The position numbers and the translations under genes were made by a program. Below, one piece after another: positions 35,640-46,990 of a stretch of 60,000 nucleotides of DNA; position 1 is the first letter of the stretch; each line of letters opens with the position of its first letter. Source of the stretch: Apostichopus japonicus (taxonomy: Eukaryota > Echinodermata > Holothuroidea > Aspidochirotida > Stichopodidae); contig NC_092582.1 of the NCBI RefSeq assembly GCF_037975245.1, forward strand, positions 26,018,077-26,078,076, given 5' to 3'. Below the pieces are notes generated by a model, which worked only from the letters and a program-made list of their open reading frames with translations, did not search any database and was not told where the DNA came from.

Positions 35640-37800
35640 TTGTCATACCGCCTTTTACTGATTTCAAATTGCCCGCTTTCTAGTAAGCCCAGGCTGTGAC
35701 GTAACCCTATACTGAATACGTTATTGTTACTAACCAACTGGAGTAGCCAACCAGTGAACTGCAAAGTGACAGACAGTAAACTTTATCATTGTGATGTGAC
35801 CGGAAATTTCACTTGCTTATCTGGAAATGGTATTTATAGTAAGTGAGTAGTATACTTTTCTGTTTCGTACATATATTGCGGTGGGTATTTGTGCGTTTCA
35901 TCGCTTTACGTGCATGATATAGGCCTTGAATATACTTCTTCGAATATCACTTGACGGCATATTGAGAGAAATCGGCAGAGCAAAAAACAGACTGTTGAAA
36001 TCTATCTCGATTAATCTATGAAAAAGGATATGGACAATGGGAATCGTAAGAGGAGCATTTAAAACGGGGGAGGGGAGGGGGAGGGGCAGGGGGGCATGTG
36101 GTAGGAGGTTGGAGGTTGGAAAAAGTTTTGCACAAAATTTAAGCAAAAATTACTTAAATCTCAAATATGGATTTGCGCCGCTATGACCGACAAAGTGTAG
36201 CCGAGGTTTTTGAAGCCTGACACTGAGTACCGATTGTTTGATATCCCAGTTCCGAGGCTTGTGCCCCCCCCACCCACCCACCCTGTCCCCGTTTTGAAAT
36301 AAATGCCCTAAATAGCTATTCTGGACCCGACCATTTCTAAAGCCGCAAAAACGGCATCACCAAAGAACCGGTTAATTATATTTTAATTTCTATCTCAGGA
36401 CTAAACTCGGAGGGGGTACATATAGTTGGATAGAAGGAGACATCCACAAATATCCAAAATATGACTCATTTGTAATATTAGATGAATTCCACGACCATTC
36501 TGGATCAGTTTAGGGGAAAATGTTGTATCCATGAGATGTCAATGTGTTCCTCGATCACCTAACTTTCCAATTAAAATTAACGGATTACATTCTATAACAA
36601 AGGCATATGCAATTACACAGGTTCATAATAAAATTAAGAACGATTCTTTGCATTAACAGTTAAGTTTACCACACATTGGGGAACCTGACGAGGGGGGGGG
36701 GCGAGTGGGTGGGGTGCACCACATGGTTGCATTGGGCCCCCAATATAGCGTTAAAGGAGGTCTAATTAAAGTACCCTAATTATTGTAAATGCTCATTTAA
36801 ACGTCGCGGGTTCTCGGAAGCTAACTTGGCGAAAACAGCAAAGGGAAAACTCGAATGGATTTCAAGTGACAAAAATTGTGCGATGCTATGTACTCAGTGT
36901 GAATCCTCCAAGCCATAGTTTTTTTTTTTTTTTTTTTTTGTCTTGTCTTCGAAAAGTCTTCAACGCAAAGCGATTCTTTTCACATATCAGTTCATGGAAA
37001 CTGCAATTATTATATTATCATTATGTTCTACTAGTCCATAAATTTGTTAGTACAATCATGGAGGTAAAAACCTCTATCATACAATGGTACAATGTCCTTT
37101 CTACGCTTCTGTAGCTCCGTAGTTAGCGTCCAACATTAATATTTCCGAATTCTACGGTCCAGCAACAATAGGTAGCTAAATTGAAATCTGTATGGAAGCC
37201 GTGAACTGCCGCTTCTAAAACTTGTTGACGATCTCGTGAACTTATGTTAAAGTCGGAGGAAACTGAATATAGCAGTTTGTCGATCATTTAACCATGCTTT
37301 GACTCAGTGATCATATAGAACCTGGAATCTTACAATAAACAATTAAACAATGTGAAGCGTGTCACAGTGACAATAGCATTTGATATTTACATGTTATTCA
37401 GTATATCACGCCTTTTTGACAGTAATCACAAACACATTCTTGCTATATTTTTCAGAGACCCACGAGTTATCATTTTAAAAGGTTTGAAATTCTGACACTC
37501 TTCAAAATGCGGCAGTATTTAATTTTTAATTTATTCAGTTCCATATCAACAGCGTAATGATATAGCTACATTCCATTTTTGACATTCAACATATTAAATA
37601 TCACTTGTGTATTTAACGTTACTTGATCGAGATGTAGTTTGCAATAATTTTCAGGAAAATTCGTTTCATATATATAACTATTGGAGAATAAAACCATTAC
37701 CTTGATCCGGCACATGCATATGGATTTCGCTGTGTGTACTACGTATTGTAATGTAGGCGCTCTATTTTTGCCTTTATACGGCACTTATGTATGTTTATTT
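35640..37800. other. noncoding, nothing recognised
   Basis: AT-rich sequence with scattered G/C runs (36067-36095, 36267-36280, 36692-36715) and a T run at 36919-36939. No supported gene. Confidence 0.45.
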
Positions 37801-37801
37801 A

Positions 37802-37805
<4 letters not shown>

Positions 37806-37865
<60 letters not shown>

Positions 37866-37879
37866 CATCATGCTTGATG

Positions 37880-37931
<52 letters not shown>
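37806..37931. repeat. (TA)n microsatellite
   Basis: Two long TA dinucleotide runs separated by a short atcatcatgcttgatgtt spacer (about 37864-37881). It adjoins the SINE-like sequence that follows, and TA runs of this sort often grow from SINE tails. Confidence 0.9.
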
Positions 37932-37935
<4 letters not shown>

Positions 37936-37983
37936 ATCGTAATGAGTTTGTAAATCAAGAACATGTAGTGAAACAAACTTTCA

Positions 37984-38058
37984 GCCTCCGCCAGGATTCG
38001 AGCCGCGGTCCTCCCGCTCTGTACGCGGACACCCTAACCACTAGGCTATATGGACGCT
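37984..38058 (-). mobile_element. tRNA-derived SINE head
   Basis: On the minus strand the sequence reads like a tRNA. An A-box-like TAGCCTAGTGGTTAGGG is followed by an anticodon-like stem CCGC/GCGG with the 7-base loop GTACAGA, then a B-box-like GGCTCGAATCC. The acceptor stem does not pair properly and no CCA follows. The sequence continues with an unrelated tail toward the TA repeat, so I call it a tRNA-derived SINE and not a functional tRNA gene. Confidence 0.65.
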
Positions 38059-38887
38059 GATTGTATGTCCAGGGGTTCGAAACCGGTAAGGAAGGTCTAT
38101 ATGTTTGGGACTTGCTATTCTGTTTATTTAAGACTTGCATGTGTCTCAAGCATGAATGTATTACGGTACCCTCACAGGATAATACTTCCGTGTCTCAGGT
38201 ATGCATTTCTTTAATGGAATTATATAACGGACACAGGACAATCTTAGCTATTATATATTTGCATATAGGTGCGTGATTTTTACAAACACCACACGTAAAT
38301 ATGCCAACTTTTTGGCATAATGCTTATTTTCTCAAGCGATATAAATTATTTTCGACATTTCCGTAAAAACTAAACAGTAATGAACGTCGTTTACGTATTA
38401 TACACAGGGACGTAGCTAAGGCCTGATGATTGAGAGTGGGTAGGGGGGGGGAGATGTAGTGGCTGAAATTCCAACTGAATGGGATTTGGAGCCAGAAAAT
38501 TCCGACTGCTGCCTTGTAACCCACAGCCCCCCCCCCACCATACTCGTCAACGATACAGTCAGTGTCAGTCAGTCAGTCAGACACTCCATCTTTCGCGACT
38601 GCACTTTTGTTTTTTCGGTACATTTGTACCACTGGCCCTCACTTCACAAATTTATTAATCACTCTGGTTAGCGAGTAAGCAATGAGTATAAGTTATCTGC
38701 TTGATAGGCTACATAGACTACCAACTAAAAAGGCTATGTTAATGTAACAAAGGGGAAAACTTTTCTTTTTCAACAAATTATATTCGACGACATAGTGAAC
38801 TACCCCAAAATACAGTGCTTTTTCCTAGCGCGCTTAATATTATTTTCTTGGGGGGGGGGGGCTATTTATCACTCACATGAAAAAAAT
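38059..38887. other. noncoding, simple repeats only
   Basis: Contains a fragment beginning cacagggacgtagctaagg (about 38402) that resembles a hAT-like left end without a partner, a cagt microsatellite at 38558-38582, and a G run at 38850-38861. Confidence 0.4.
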
Positions 38888-39300
38888 TAAATTGTTCACT
38901 TCATTCCAACTGAGCATTGGGAATGAAGTGAACAGTTAAACATTTTGCAGAAAAATGTTGAGTTGACGAGATACGATAAGTTGCCAATTAAACATTTTGC
39001 AGAAAATTTTACAATTGCTCAATTGGGATGAAGTGAACAATTGAACATTTTGCCAAAAACATGTCCAATTAACGAGATTAGATAAGTTGTCAATTGAACA
39101 TTTTGCCAAAAACATGTCCAATTAATGAGATAAGATAAGTTGTCAATTGAACATTTTGCAGAAAATTTTTCACTGAATTGCTCAGATGGAATGAAGTGAA
39201 CAAGTGAACAATTTGCAGCAAAATGTCCAATACACGAGATATGATAACTTGTCAATTAAACACTTTTCAAAAATTGTTCAATTGCTCAGCTTAAGCAACT
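38888..39300. repeat. ~57-bp tandem repeat
   Basis: The core words caattgaacattttgcc, aaaacatgtccaattaa and cgagat-agataagttgt recur in order about six times. Every second or third unit carries an inserted gaatgaagtgaac segment, so the array has a mixed higher-order pattern. Open frames on the minus strand here are repeat-derived. Confidence 0.7.
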
Positions 39301-39954
39301 AAGCAATCCAACATTTTTCTGTTTTTTTTGTGATAAGATTTTATCTTGTTATTTTAACAATTTACTGAAAAATTTCACTTTATGGGCAAAGTTTTTCTTA
39401 TGTTGATGGCCATTTTAAGCTTCCGTAGAATAACATTGAGCGTTTTAATTAATTGTATACGTTGTACAGTAGTTTATTAGGCATTTTTTTTTAGAGTATT
39501 CAAAATCACACGAAGTTTTGTATGGTGGAGTATAAGAACCGCGAGATACAATTTCTTAATATGACAAGGAAAACGTGGTAAATATGACTGATTAAAGGTC
39601 AAGTTTGACCGAAAATTGTAGGTCACTCACAAATAGCAAGAATTTATGAAAAATAGAGTGCGACAGTCGGAAAAATTAGAGTGCCACAGTCGGAAATTCC
39701 GTACTCATAAGCGTACGTATACAATTTTAATCTAAGGCTGGTGGGTACAGTTTCTTCCTCGTTATGATCCCCCACCTATAATTTTCAGTTGATATATGTA
39801 ATCAACATATTATGTTAAATTAAAAGTAAGTATAGGTATCATCAACCTATATATGAAATTGATCGCAGAGTCAATCAGGCGTAATAGATTTAGGGAGGGG
39901 AAATTGATTGTGGGGTGAGGGGCTTCGAGTTCAAATACGTATACTCATCAAAAG
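39301..39954. other. noncoding, nothing recognised
   Basis: AT-rich sequence between two tandem arrays; a short two-copy gtgcgacagtcggaaa/gtgccacagtcggaaa repeat lies at 39658-39695. Confidence 0.45.
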
Positions 39955-42295
39955 TAGTCTGTAATGGCCCCAAATTACGGCATGCTGTAATTGCTGGAAG
40001 TTTTCAAAAAAGTCCTTTCCTGAAGGTGTTCACTCTCCATATTGTTCGCTGACATTATAAACACGCACAACAAGATGACTAAATTTCCCAGTTAGGTAAA
40101 TTTCCTCCAAGGTGGTTAATAAAACAGTTTAAGAATTTTAACATAAGGTGACCATATTTTAGTATGTAGCATATATGGGACCAATAAATCATACTTAGTA
40201 TGATAGTAATATTTAGTAGTGTAGGGTCTACTCGTTTGTATTGGGCTAGTGAAGTTGCATATAACAAGGTTTGAACCTAACTGGAGACCAAAACTTCCCG
40301 GTATGTAACACCTTCGAAAAAAAATGAAGAGGCGCGGGAGGGGGGGGGGGTCGGGGGTGGGACAGAGGATTCAAGAAAGTATGTAATATATTGGCTTCTT
40401 TAATAGTGCAGTTCCTAAAGGGTCTACTCGTTTGTATTGGATTTTAATGCCTTCTAAATCGCTTAATTTTCAAACATGTTCTGTGAAGACTACTATATTT
40501 CAGTCATACTTTCCCAAGCGTGGGCACAATTCTCCTAAGCGTGGGCACAATAAAGTTACTGTCACACATGCATGTTAACCAATATGTATATGTGTATCTA
40601 TGTATATGTGTCGGGGGGGGGGGTCGGGTGTCGGAAAAAGGATTCAAGAAAGTATGTAATATATAGGCTTCTTTAATAGTGCAGTTCCTAAAGGGTCTAC
40701 TCGTTTGTATTGGGTTTTAATTCCTTCTAAATTGCTTAATTTTCAAACGGTTTCTGTGAAGACTACTATATTTCAGTCATACTTTCCCAAGCGTGGGCAC
40801 AATTCCCCTAAGCGTGGGCACAATAAAGTTACTGTCACACATGCATGTTAACAATATGTATATGTGTATATATGTATATGTGTCGGGGGGGGGGGGTCGG
40901 GGGTCGGAAAGAGGATTCAAGAAAGTATGTAATATATAGGCTTCTTAAATAGTGCAGTTCCTAAAGGGTCTACTCGTTTGTATTGGGTTTTAATGCTTTC
41001 TAAATCGCTTAATTTACGAACAGTTTCTGTGAAGACTACTATATTTCAGTCATACTTTCCCAAGCGTGGGCACAATTCTCCTAAGCGTGGGCACAATAAA
41101 GTTACTGTCACACATGCATGTTAACCAATATGTATATGTGTATCTATGTATATGTGTCAGGGGGGGGGGTTGGGTGTCGGAAAGAGGATTCAAGAAAGTA
41201 TTTATTATATAGGCTTCTTTAATAGTGCAGTTCCTAAAGGGTCTACTTGTTTGTATTGGGTTTTAATTCCTTCTAAATTGCTTAATTTTCAAACGGTTTC
41301 TGTGAAGACTACTATATTTCAGTCATACTTTCCCAAGCGTGGGCACAATTCCCCTAAGCGTGGGCACAATAAAGTTACTGTCACAAATGCATGTTAACCA
41401 AAATGTGTATATATGTATATGTGTCGGGGGGGGTGGGTCGGGTGTCGGAAAGAGGATTCTAATATAAAGGCTTCTTAAATAGTGCAAAGCGTGGGCATAA
41501 TAAAGTTACTGTCACACATGCATGTTAACCAATATGTATATGTGTAGTGTATGCGGCTGCGTACATTATACATATGTTGTCTATGTATATATGTTAATCG
41601 TACATATGTCTGTATCTGAGACTGTGTCTGTGGACTGTATTGGCCGCAAATTAAGCAACTTGCAATAATTGCTAGAAATGTTCAAAAAAATACTTTCCTT
41701 GGAGGTCTTCGCTCTCCAAATTGTTCTCAGACATTCTTAATGAACACAAAAGATGACTGAATGTCTAGTGAGGTAATTTTTTTCCAACGAGGTAATATAA
41801 CCGTTTAAGAATATTGACCAGGGGTGAGGTGACCATTTTTGAATATATGGCATATATGGGCCAATACAGCATACTTTAATCCTTCTACATAACCTATATT
41901 AGTTGCATATAACAAGTTTGAACCTAACTGGACACCCAAACTTCTCCCGTAGCAACGGCTTCGAAAATTAAACGGGTGAGAGGGGGGGGGGGTCGGAGTG
42001 TTTGAAAGAGAATATAAGAAAGTATATGATGTATAGGCTTTTGTCTCACTTGCATTTTTTTCATGGGGCCTTCTCGTTTGTACATGGTGTAATGCCTTCC
42101 AAATTGTTAAATTTAAGAACAGGTTTTATGACAACTAGCCTAATATATTTCAATCATACTTTCCCAAGCGTGGGCACAATTCCCTAAGCGTGGCACAATA
42201 CGGATCATATGTATATATGTGTGTGTATAGTGTACGCGGCAGCGTGCAGTACACGTTGTATATGTTCATTTTAATCGTTACGTCTGTATCTAGCC
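39955..42295. repeat. compound repeat with ~270-bp G-rich satellite
   Basis: Four near-complete units of about 272 bases (from about 40337, 40612, 40885 and 41158) are followed by a truncated unit (41425) and a diverged one (41985). Each opens with 8-12 G and tcgg, then ggattcaagaaagtatg, and includes tctactcgtttgtattgg. Each then carries a doubled word, aagcgtgggcacaat, and ends with TG/TA-rich sequence. A flank of about 350 bases (39960-40330) is repeated at 41640-41980 before the diverged unit. The whole is therefore a large duplicated block in which the satellite has expanded. Inverted copies of the flank occur at 42780-43000 and 45716-45920. Confidence 0.8.
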
Positions 42296-42779
42296 GGTAA
42301 GCAATAGGCCCTACCTACAAGTTGTTTTTCATTCTATATATTAATCTTCGTGGCATTGTTCCACTAATTTTGAGGTGAATGTTTGTAAAACGTTTCCATG
42401 TTTGAATTCAGAGTTCAATAACATTATCTACAATAGAAAATTTTCAATAGAAATGAACGTGGAACACATTTCTGGCGTCAACATGTGTCATTTATTTACA
42501 CTTGCTTTCTATCGCTGCAACAGAAACATTTGCAGCAATGAATAAGAGAGGAAAGGGAGAGCAAAATCGTTATTAAGTTGTCGCATTCCTGCAGTAAAGA
42601 GTGCACCGTCTTAACTACAAATTTATAAATATATACTTTGTACCTCGTAAAACGTGTTTGGTAAAGTATGTTCTTTACTTTGAATCTTTTACTTGCAATT
42701 GTTTAGATTTTTCACCCCAATACAAAACCAATATATCCCGCTCCAACGGTTTGCTGGTTTGGCCCCTAATATGCCAGGT

Positions 42780-43000
42780 ATTCAAATATGGTCACCTTTG
42801 ATACAAAAAAAAATAAATATTGTATTTGTATTACCACCCTTGAGGAAATTAACATTCAGTCATTTTATGTCTTTAATTTAGAAAGTATGAGAACAATTTG
42901 GAAAGTAAAGACCTCCTGGAAGGTAATTTTTGTAAACTTCTGGCAGTTATATATAGCGTGCTATAATTTGTGGCATATGCAGACTACCTTTCATCCATTT
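42780..43000 (-). repeat. inverted copy of the compound-repeat flank
   Basis: Read on the minus strand this matches 39985-40165 and 41665-41850. Shared words include cttctggcagttatatatagc against gctggaagttttc, and aacattcagtcattt against gatgactgaatg. With the direct copies it forms an inverted-repeat pair enclosing the satellite. The 123-codon open frame at 42788-43159 is derived from it. Confidence 0.55.
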
Positions 43001-43209
43001 AGCCACCGACAAATTGCTCAACGGGCAAGTATTAGCTTTGAAGTTATGTTTTCAGGATCACCGCCCTATAAGTGTGTTATACATGTGCACATAATGATAG
43101 CAGTGTTATACATATGTGCTGTTAATGTTACCCTAAAACTGTGGCTTTCTAGGCATTAACCCATCATTTCATGCTCACGACCCGACCTATAGCCAGATTG
43201 TTTAACAGG

Positions 43210-43680
43210 TGAGTTACAACTCCCTGATTTAACTAGTAATTAGCTAGGAAGCACATTAACGCAGGAGGATCGCCATCCTTTTGGAAATTTTCCAGTTCAT
43301 ATACTCCCTTAATGGGGTATAAGAGAATGTATAGCAAACGCTGATACGTGTGCGAAAATTATCAAAGGAGAAAACAACCTCCCCGTGTGAAAAGAAAACA
43401 AAGAACAATAAGAAAGCAGACGTTAATTCAGTAAGAGTATACTATTACTTTCAAACGTATATAGTATCAGCAGGGAGTTGTTATGCAACTCCCTGGTATT
43501 AGTCAGCCATACATTTCGTACGCTATTCGCGGTCACATTTTTAACCCTCCTGTTGTCATGTAAGCAGCTTTGACCGCGTTTGAAAACAAGCGCGTTTTTT
43601 CATGCTGGTTTTGCTGTCGTTTGATTGGAGGATGAACAGCGACTGATCAGGGAGGTCTAAAATATCACCTCCCTGATCAA
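43210..43680. repeat. CAGGGAG hairpins
   Basis: Two short perfect inverted repeats, cagggagttg-ttatg-caactccctg (43471-43495) and cagggaggt...acctccctg (about 43648-43676), plus a half site aactccctgattt at 43218. They may be the termini of small elements with CAGGGAG ends that inserted next to one another. Confidence 0.45.
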
Positions 43681-44189
43681 CAGATGAGGGTTGTTCATTG
43701 CGGTTTCACAAATTCTCTACAATAAACCAATTGGATGCACTGTTTTGTTTGATACACTATAAGGCAGGCCGTATCGTGTATTTTCATTGTTGTATCTGCG
43801 TATGCATCAAGAAGCAGATAAACCAAACACGTACCATACTAATCGGACATAAATAATAATAATAAATAATAAAAAACGTCAAGCCAACTTACTTTAACAC
43901 ATAAATAATTATACATAAAAAAGTTAGACAGACAGATGAGTAGACCCGTGTATGTGTCTTCTCATCTGTTTTCTCATGATTCCAGCGGTATTGATAAGAA
44001 TATCGATCAGCCATGCCATAGCGCCAAACTTAATTCTTTGTGAGGGCGAGCTGTTTGCTGAGGTATTATGATCGAGGGCCCGCAACGTGAATTACGTAAC
44101 TTACCAAAATGAGCAACCACAAGGAAATTTGCTGATACTCTCATAGAATTAGCTTGAGGAGTTTTGTTGGTTTGACGGCTGCATATATA
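43681..44189. other. noncoding, nothing recognised
   Basis: AT-rich sequence up to the left target-site duplication (catatata) of the element at 44190. Confidence 0.45.
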
Positions 44190-45527
44190 CAGGGGCGTAT
44201 CCAGGGGGGGGCGCAACAGGCGCTCGCCCCCCCTATTGGCCGTCACAAAAAAAAAAAAAAGTTTAGCAAAAAAAAAAAAAAAAAAAAAAATTGATGACGA
44301 CCTTTATGTGAGATGTCGGTGATCGCTCAACCCCCCCCCTCCCGTATGCTTTATTTTTTGTTTGCCAAAAATGGTTCTGGCGAAGTTCGGCGGCATAATA
44401 GTTTTAGAAACATAGATGGTAATTGTGTTTGTATTATCACTATAAACACTAAATGACATGCCAGCCATACTAAATTGTGCATTTTGTGTCCATATTTACT
44501 GGAAATGTTGCTTATTATTAAGGTCGAAAAATGGATCACATATGGCCATGGGCGGCGATCCTGGGTGGAGGGGGGATATATCCCCCATGAAAATGGGTGG
44601 AGGGGATGTAATGCACCATATCCCCCCCCACCAAATGCCAGGGATAAGAATATTTTCATGCCTACATTTATGCATCTTCGTTAATGTACGGCTCTTTTTT
44701 AGCTTCATTTCTCGCCTACCATAAACGCAGTGCGATCTTTTCAAATAAAGCGTCTTTATAAAGCAAAAATAGTTGACTGTAGGCTTCATTGGCCCTATAA
44801 CAACAAAATGTATTATTGCACCCACGGTATTGATATAGTACATATATGCACGCTCATATAGTATTCATATAGGCTCTATAGTAGGCCTACACACGTACAT
44901 GTTCCCTCGAACAGCTGAGAATCTCATGTAACCAGGGTAATGCTTAATACACGTTTCACCTGGATGCCCTAGCAATCGGTACCTAGGAATGTAACTATGT
45001 GTAATTGTGTATTGCATGTGTATAGGCCTATAATAGCCTGCATGAGGCCATTTTCTTCATCGAATAATATAACAGAGCTCTCGAACATTCTAACGTTGCG
45101 CCTGAAACAAGATTGACAGGGGCAATTTTCCCAAAATAACACCCGAAATTAAAAAAAAAAGTATTTTGGATCCTGATTATGAGATATTTCGGACATGACA
45201 TCCCTATTTTAAAGTTGGGTATATGCCGCTTGGAAACCCCGGGAAGTGCCGTTTCCGGCCATCTAGAGGGTTTGTTAATCCCAAAATTTTCTTGTACGCT
45301 TCGCGCCAACTCATGGTGGCGCTACGCTTAGATAGTCAACAAGGTCATATCCCCTCCCCCCCCACTCAGAAGTACGGATCGCCGCCCATGCATATGACAC
45401 CATTTTGCATTTCAGCCCTTCTTTGAAAGCAAAAATTGTACACCCCTCCCCTTAGACCCATCCCCCAGGACGGCGATCATTCATGCCTGGCGCCCCCCCC
45501 TATTGGAAAATCCTGGATACGCCCCTG
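44190..45527. mobile_element. hAT-like element with GTATCCAGG ends
   Basis: The left end is CAGGGGCGTATCCAGGGGGG and the right end is TCCTGGATACGCCCCTG, inverted repeats. The flanks are catatata (44182-44189) and tatatata (45528-45535), a 7-of-8 duplication in TA-rich DNA. The 1,338-base body holds long A runs, C runs and a complete second element. No transposase. Small open frames on both strands here (44007-44843, 45028-45426) are unsupported. Confidence 0.7.
44547..45390. mobile_element. nested hAT-like element with GGCGGCGATCC ends
   Basis: The ends are CATGGGCGGCGATCC and GGATCGCCGCCCATG, perfect inverted repeats nearly the same as those of the element at 4740-5817. The flanks are catatggc (44539-44546) and catatgac (45391-45398), 7 of 8 alike. 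It carries the shared module with the hairpin gcgccaactcatggtggcgc at 45303-45322. It sits wholly inside 44190-45527. Confidence 0.75.
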
Positions 45528-45534
45528 TATATAT

Positions 45535-45610
45535 ATATGTAGGCCTATATATATATAGGCCTATATATATATAGGCCTATATATATATAGGCCTATATAT
45601 ATATATATAT
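45535..45610. repeat. 18-bp palindromic tandem repeat
   Basis: Four units of taggcctatatatatata follow the hAT-like element end directly. Each unit is centred on AGGCCT, so the array is nearly palindromic on every scale. Confidence 0.85.
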
Positions 45611-45715
45611 TATAACTGAACAAAGTTTGAGAAATACATTGTGAGGTACATATGGTTGTATGTATGTGCAAGCCATGCACATTCACGTTGAAAGATATAT
45701 GCTGTATTAGAACAA

Positions 45716-45920
45716 TGTCAGATATTCAAATATGGTCATCTTTGGTCAAATCCTTTAACTTTTTTATATTACCACGTGCACCCTGAAGGAAATTTACCTC
45801 ACTGGACATTCAGTCATCTTGTATGTCCATTTACTAGAATTTCAAGAGAACACTTTGGAAGAGTTAAAACCTCTCTTTTTGAAAACTTCTAGCAAGTACT
45901 TTAGCATGCTATAATTACAG
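45716..45920 (-). repeat. second inverted copy of the compound-repeat flank
   Basis: Shares tattcaaatatggtcatctttgg, gaaggaaatttacctcactgg-type words and aaaacttctagcaag with 42776-43000 in the same orientation, and with 39960-40180 and 41650-41850 in inverted orientation. Confidence 0.6.
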
Positions 45921-45959
45921 ACGAACATATAATGAACCGAATAGGCAGATGATTGTCTC

Positions 45960-46990
45960 GGTAAAAATTACCCGTGGGTATAAATTAAATGTGACGTATA
46001 TGGGCGTTGTAATCATACCGTAATCACGTTCTGTGTATTTTTTGAAATTTCCGACGCTTAAGTTAATATTAATCATCTCTTAAATTCCGAATCTTTATTG
46101 AGTCAATGTAAGCGAAGTTGATGTAATCATGCTGTACTGACACTCGTGGTATGTGTATGCTCTGCGCTCGACGCGTAAGTGAATCGTAATCTTCCCGTAA
46201 ATTCCGAATTCAGTGGAGAATACATTCAACGTAAACGCAATGCGTAAGTTGGTGTAATCATGCTGTAATCCCGTGGTGTGCATGCTTCGGAATTTCCGAC
46301 GTGTATATCCTAAACATGCCGTACTGTGCCTGTTTCAGGTGAACGAAAATAACTTAAACTTGACGTTTAAGGATTTCTTAATCAATACGTAAACGCTGAA
46401 ATGAACGTATTTGGGTATTTGTAATTTTTTTTACAAATTATTTGTAAATTTTTAAATTTTTAAATTTGTAACTGCACTCGTTTCAGCCAACGTAAATGTT
46501 GAAATTTTGTTCATGAGATGCAGTCACAGGGTAATATCATTATCGGAAAGATTGACATGAGAATTGTGTCCAGTGTTTTATTTCATGGAACAATCAACGT
46601 TATAACGTCATGCTTAAGTTTGGCGTAAGTTTGTTGTAACGCGTTGTATCTATGCTACGAGTTTCCGATGTGTAAGATAATCGTAATCCTGTCGTAAATT
46701 TCTTCGTGGCGAGATTAAGGTCAACGTAAACGTGGAGAAGAAATAAGTTTTAATAAATACGAAAGTAATTATTAACTTCCGATATGTAAGTTGTCATAAA
46801 CGTAACGGAAATCTGTTGGTCCGTGTTTACAATGTTTACGGATGCGTAATCACATCGTAAACGCGTGGTTCCAAAATGTACGGGTTTCCGATGTTTAAGG
46901 TGACCGTAAGCAAGACGTAAACATCCAAGGACTGTGCTTACGATAACTTAAATGCGTGTCTTTTTCCCGTGTATGATCGCGATTTTTTTT
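45960..46990. repeat. CGTAA-dense quasi-repeat region
   Basis: Around 20 CGTAA or TTACG words in 1 kb, in phrases such as gtttccgatgtgtaagat, atcgtaatcctg, acgtaaacgtgg and accgtaagcaag. A loose unit of the form TTCCGAYRTGTAAG-N-CGTAAAC is visible five or more times (near 46046, 46294, 46665, 46775 and 46890). CpG content is well above the neighbourhood. No coding frame; composition is unlike the flanking AT-rich DNA. Confidence 0.5.

Noticed and set aside
37984-38058. Functional tRNA gene
   Set aside because: Box-like sequences are present, but the acceptor stem does not pair and a SINE-like tail follows.
40337-41425. Open frame at 41146-41397 in the G-rich satellite
   Set aside because: Open in one unit only and closed by single-base changes in the others.
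42788-43159. 123-codon + strand frame
   Set aside because: Lies on the inverted copy of the repeat flank, which is not open in the other copies.
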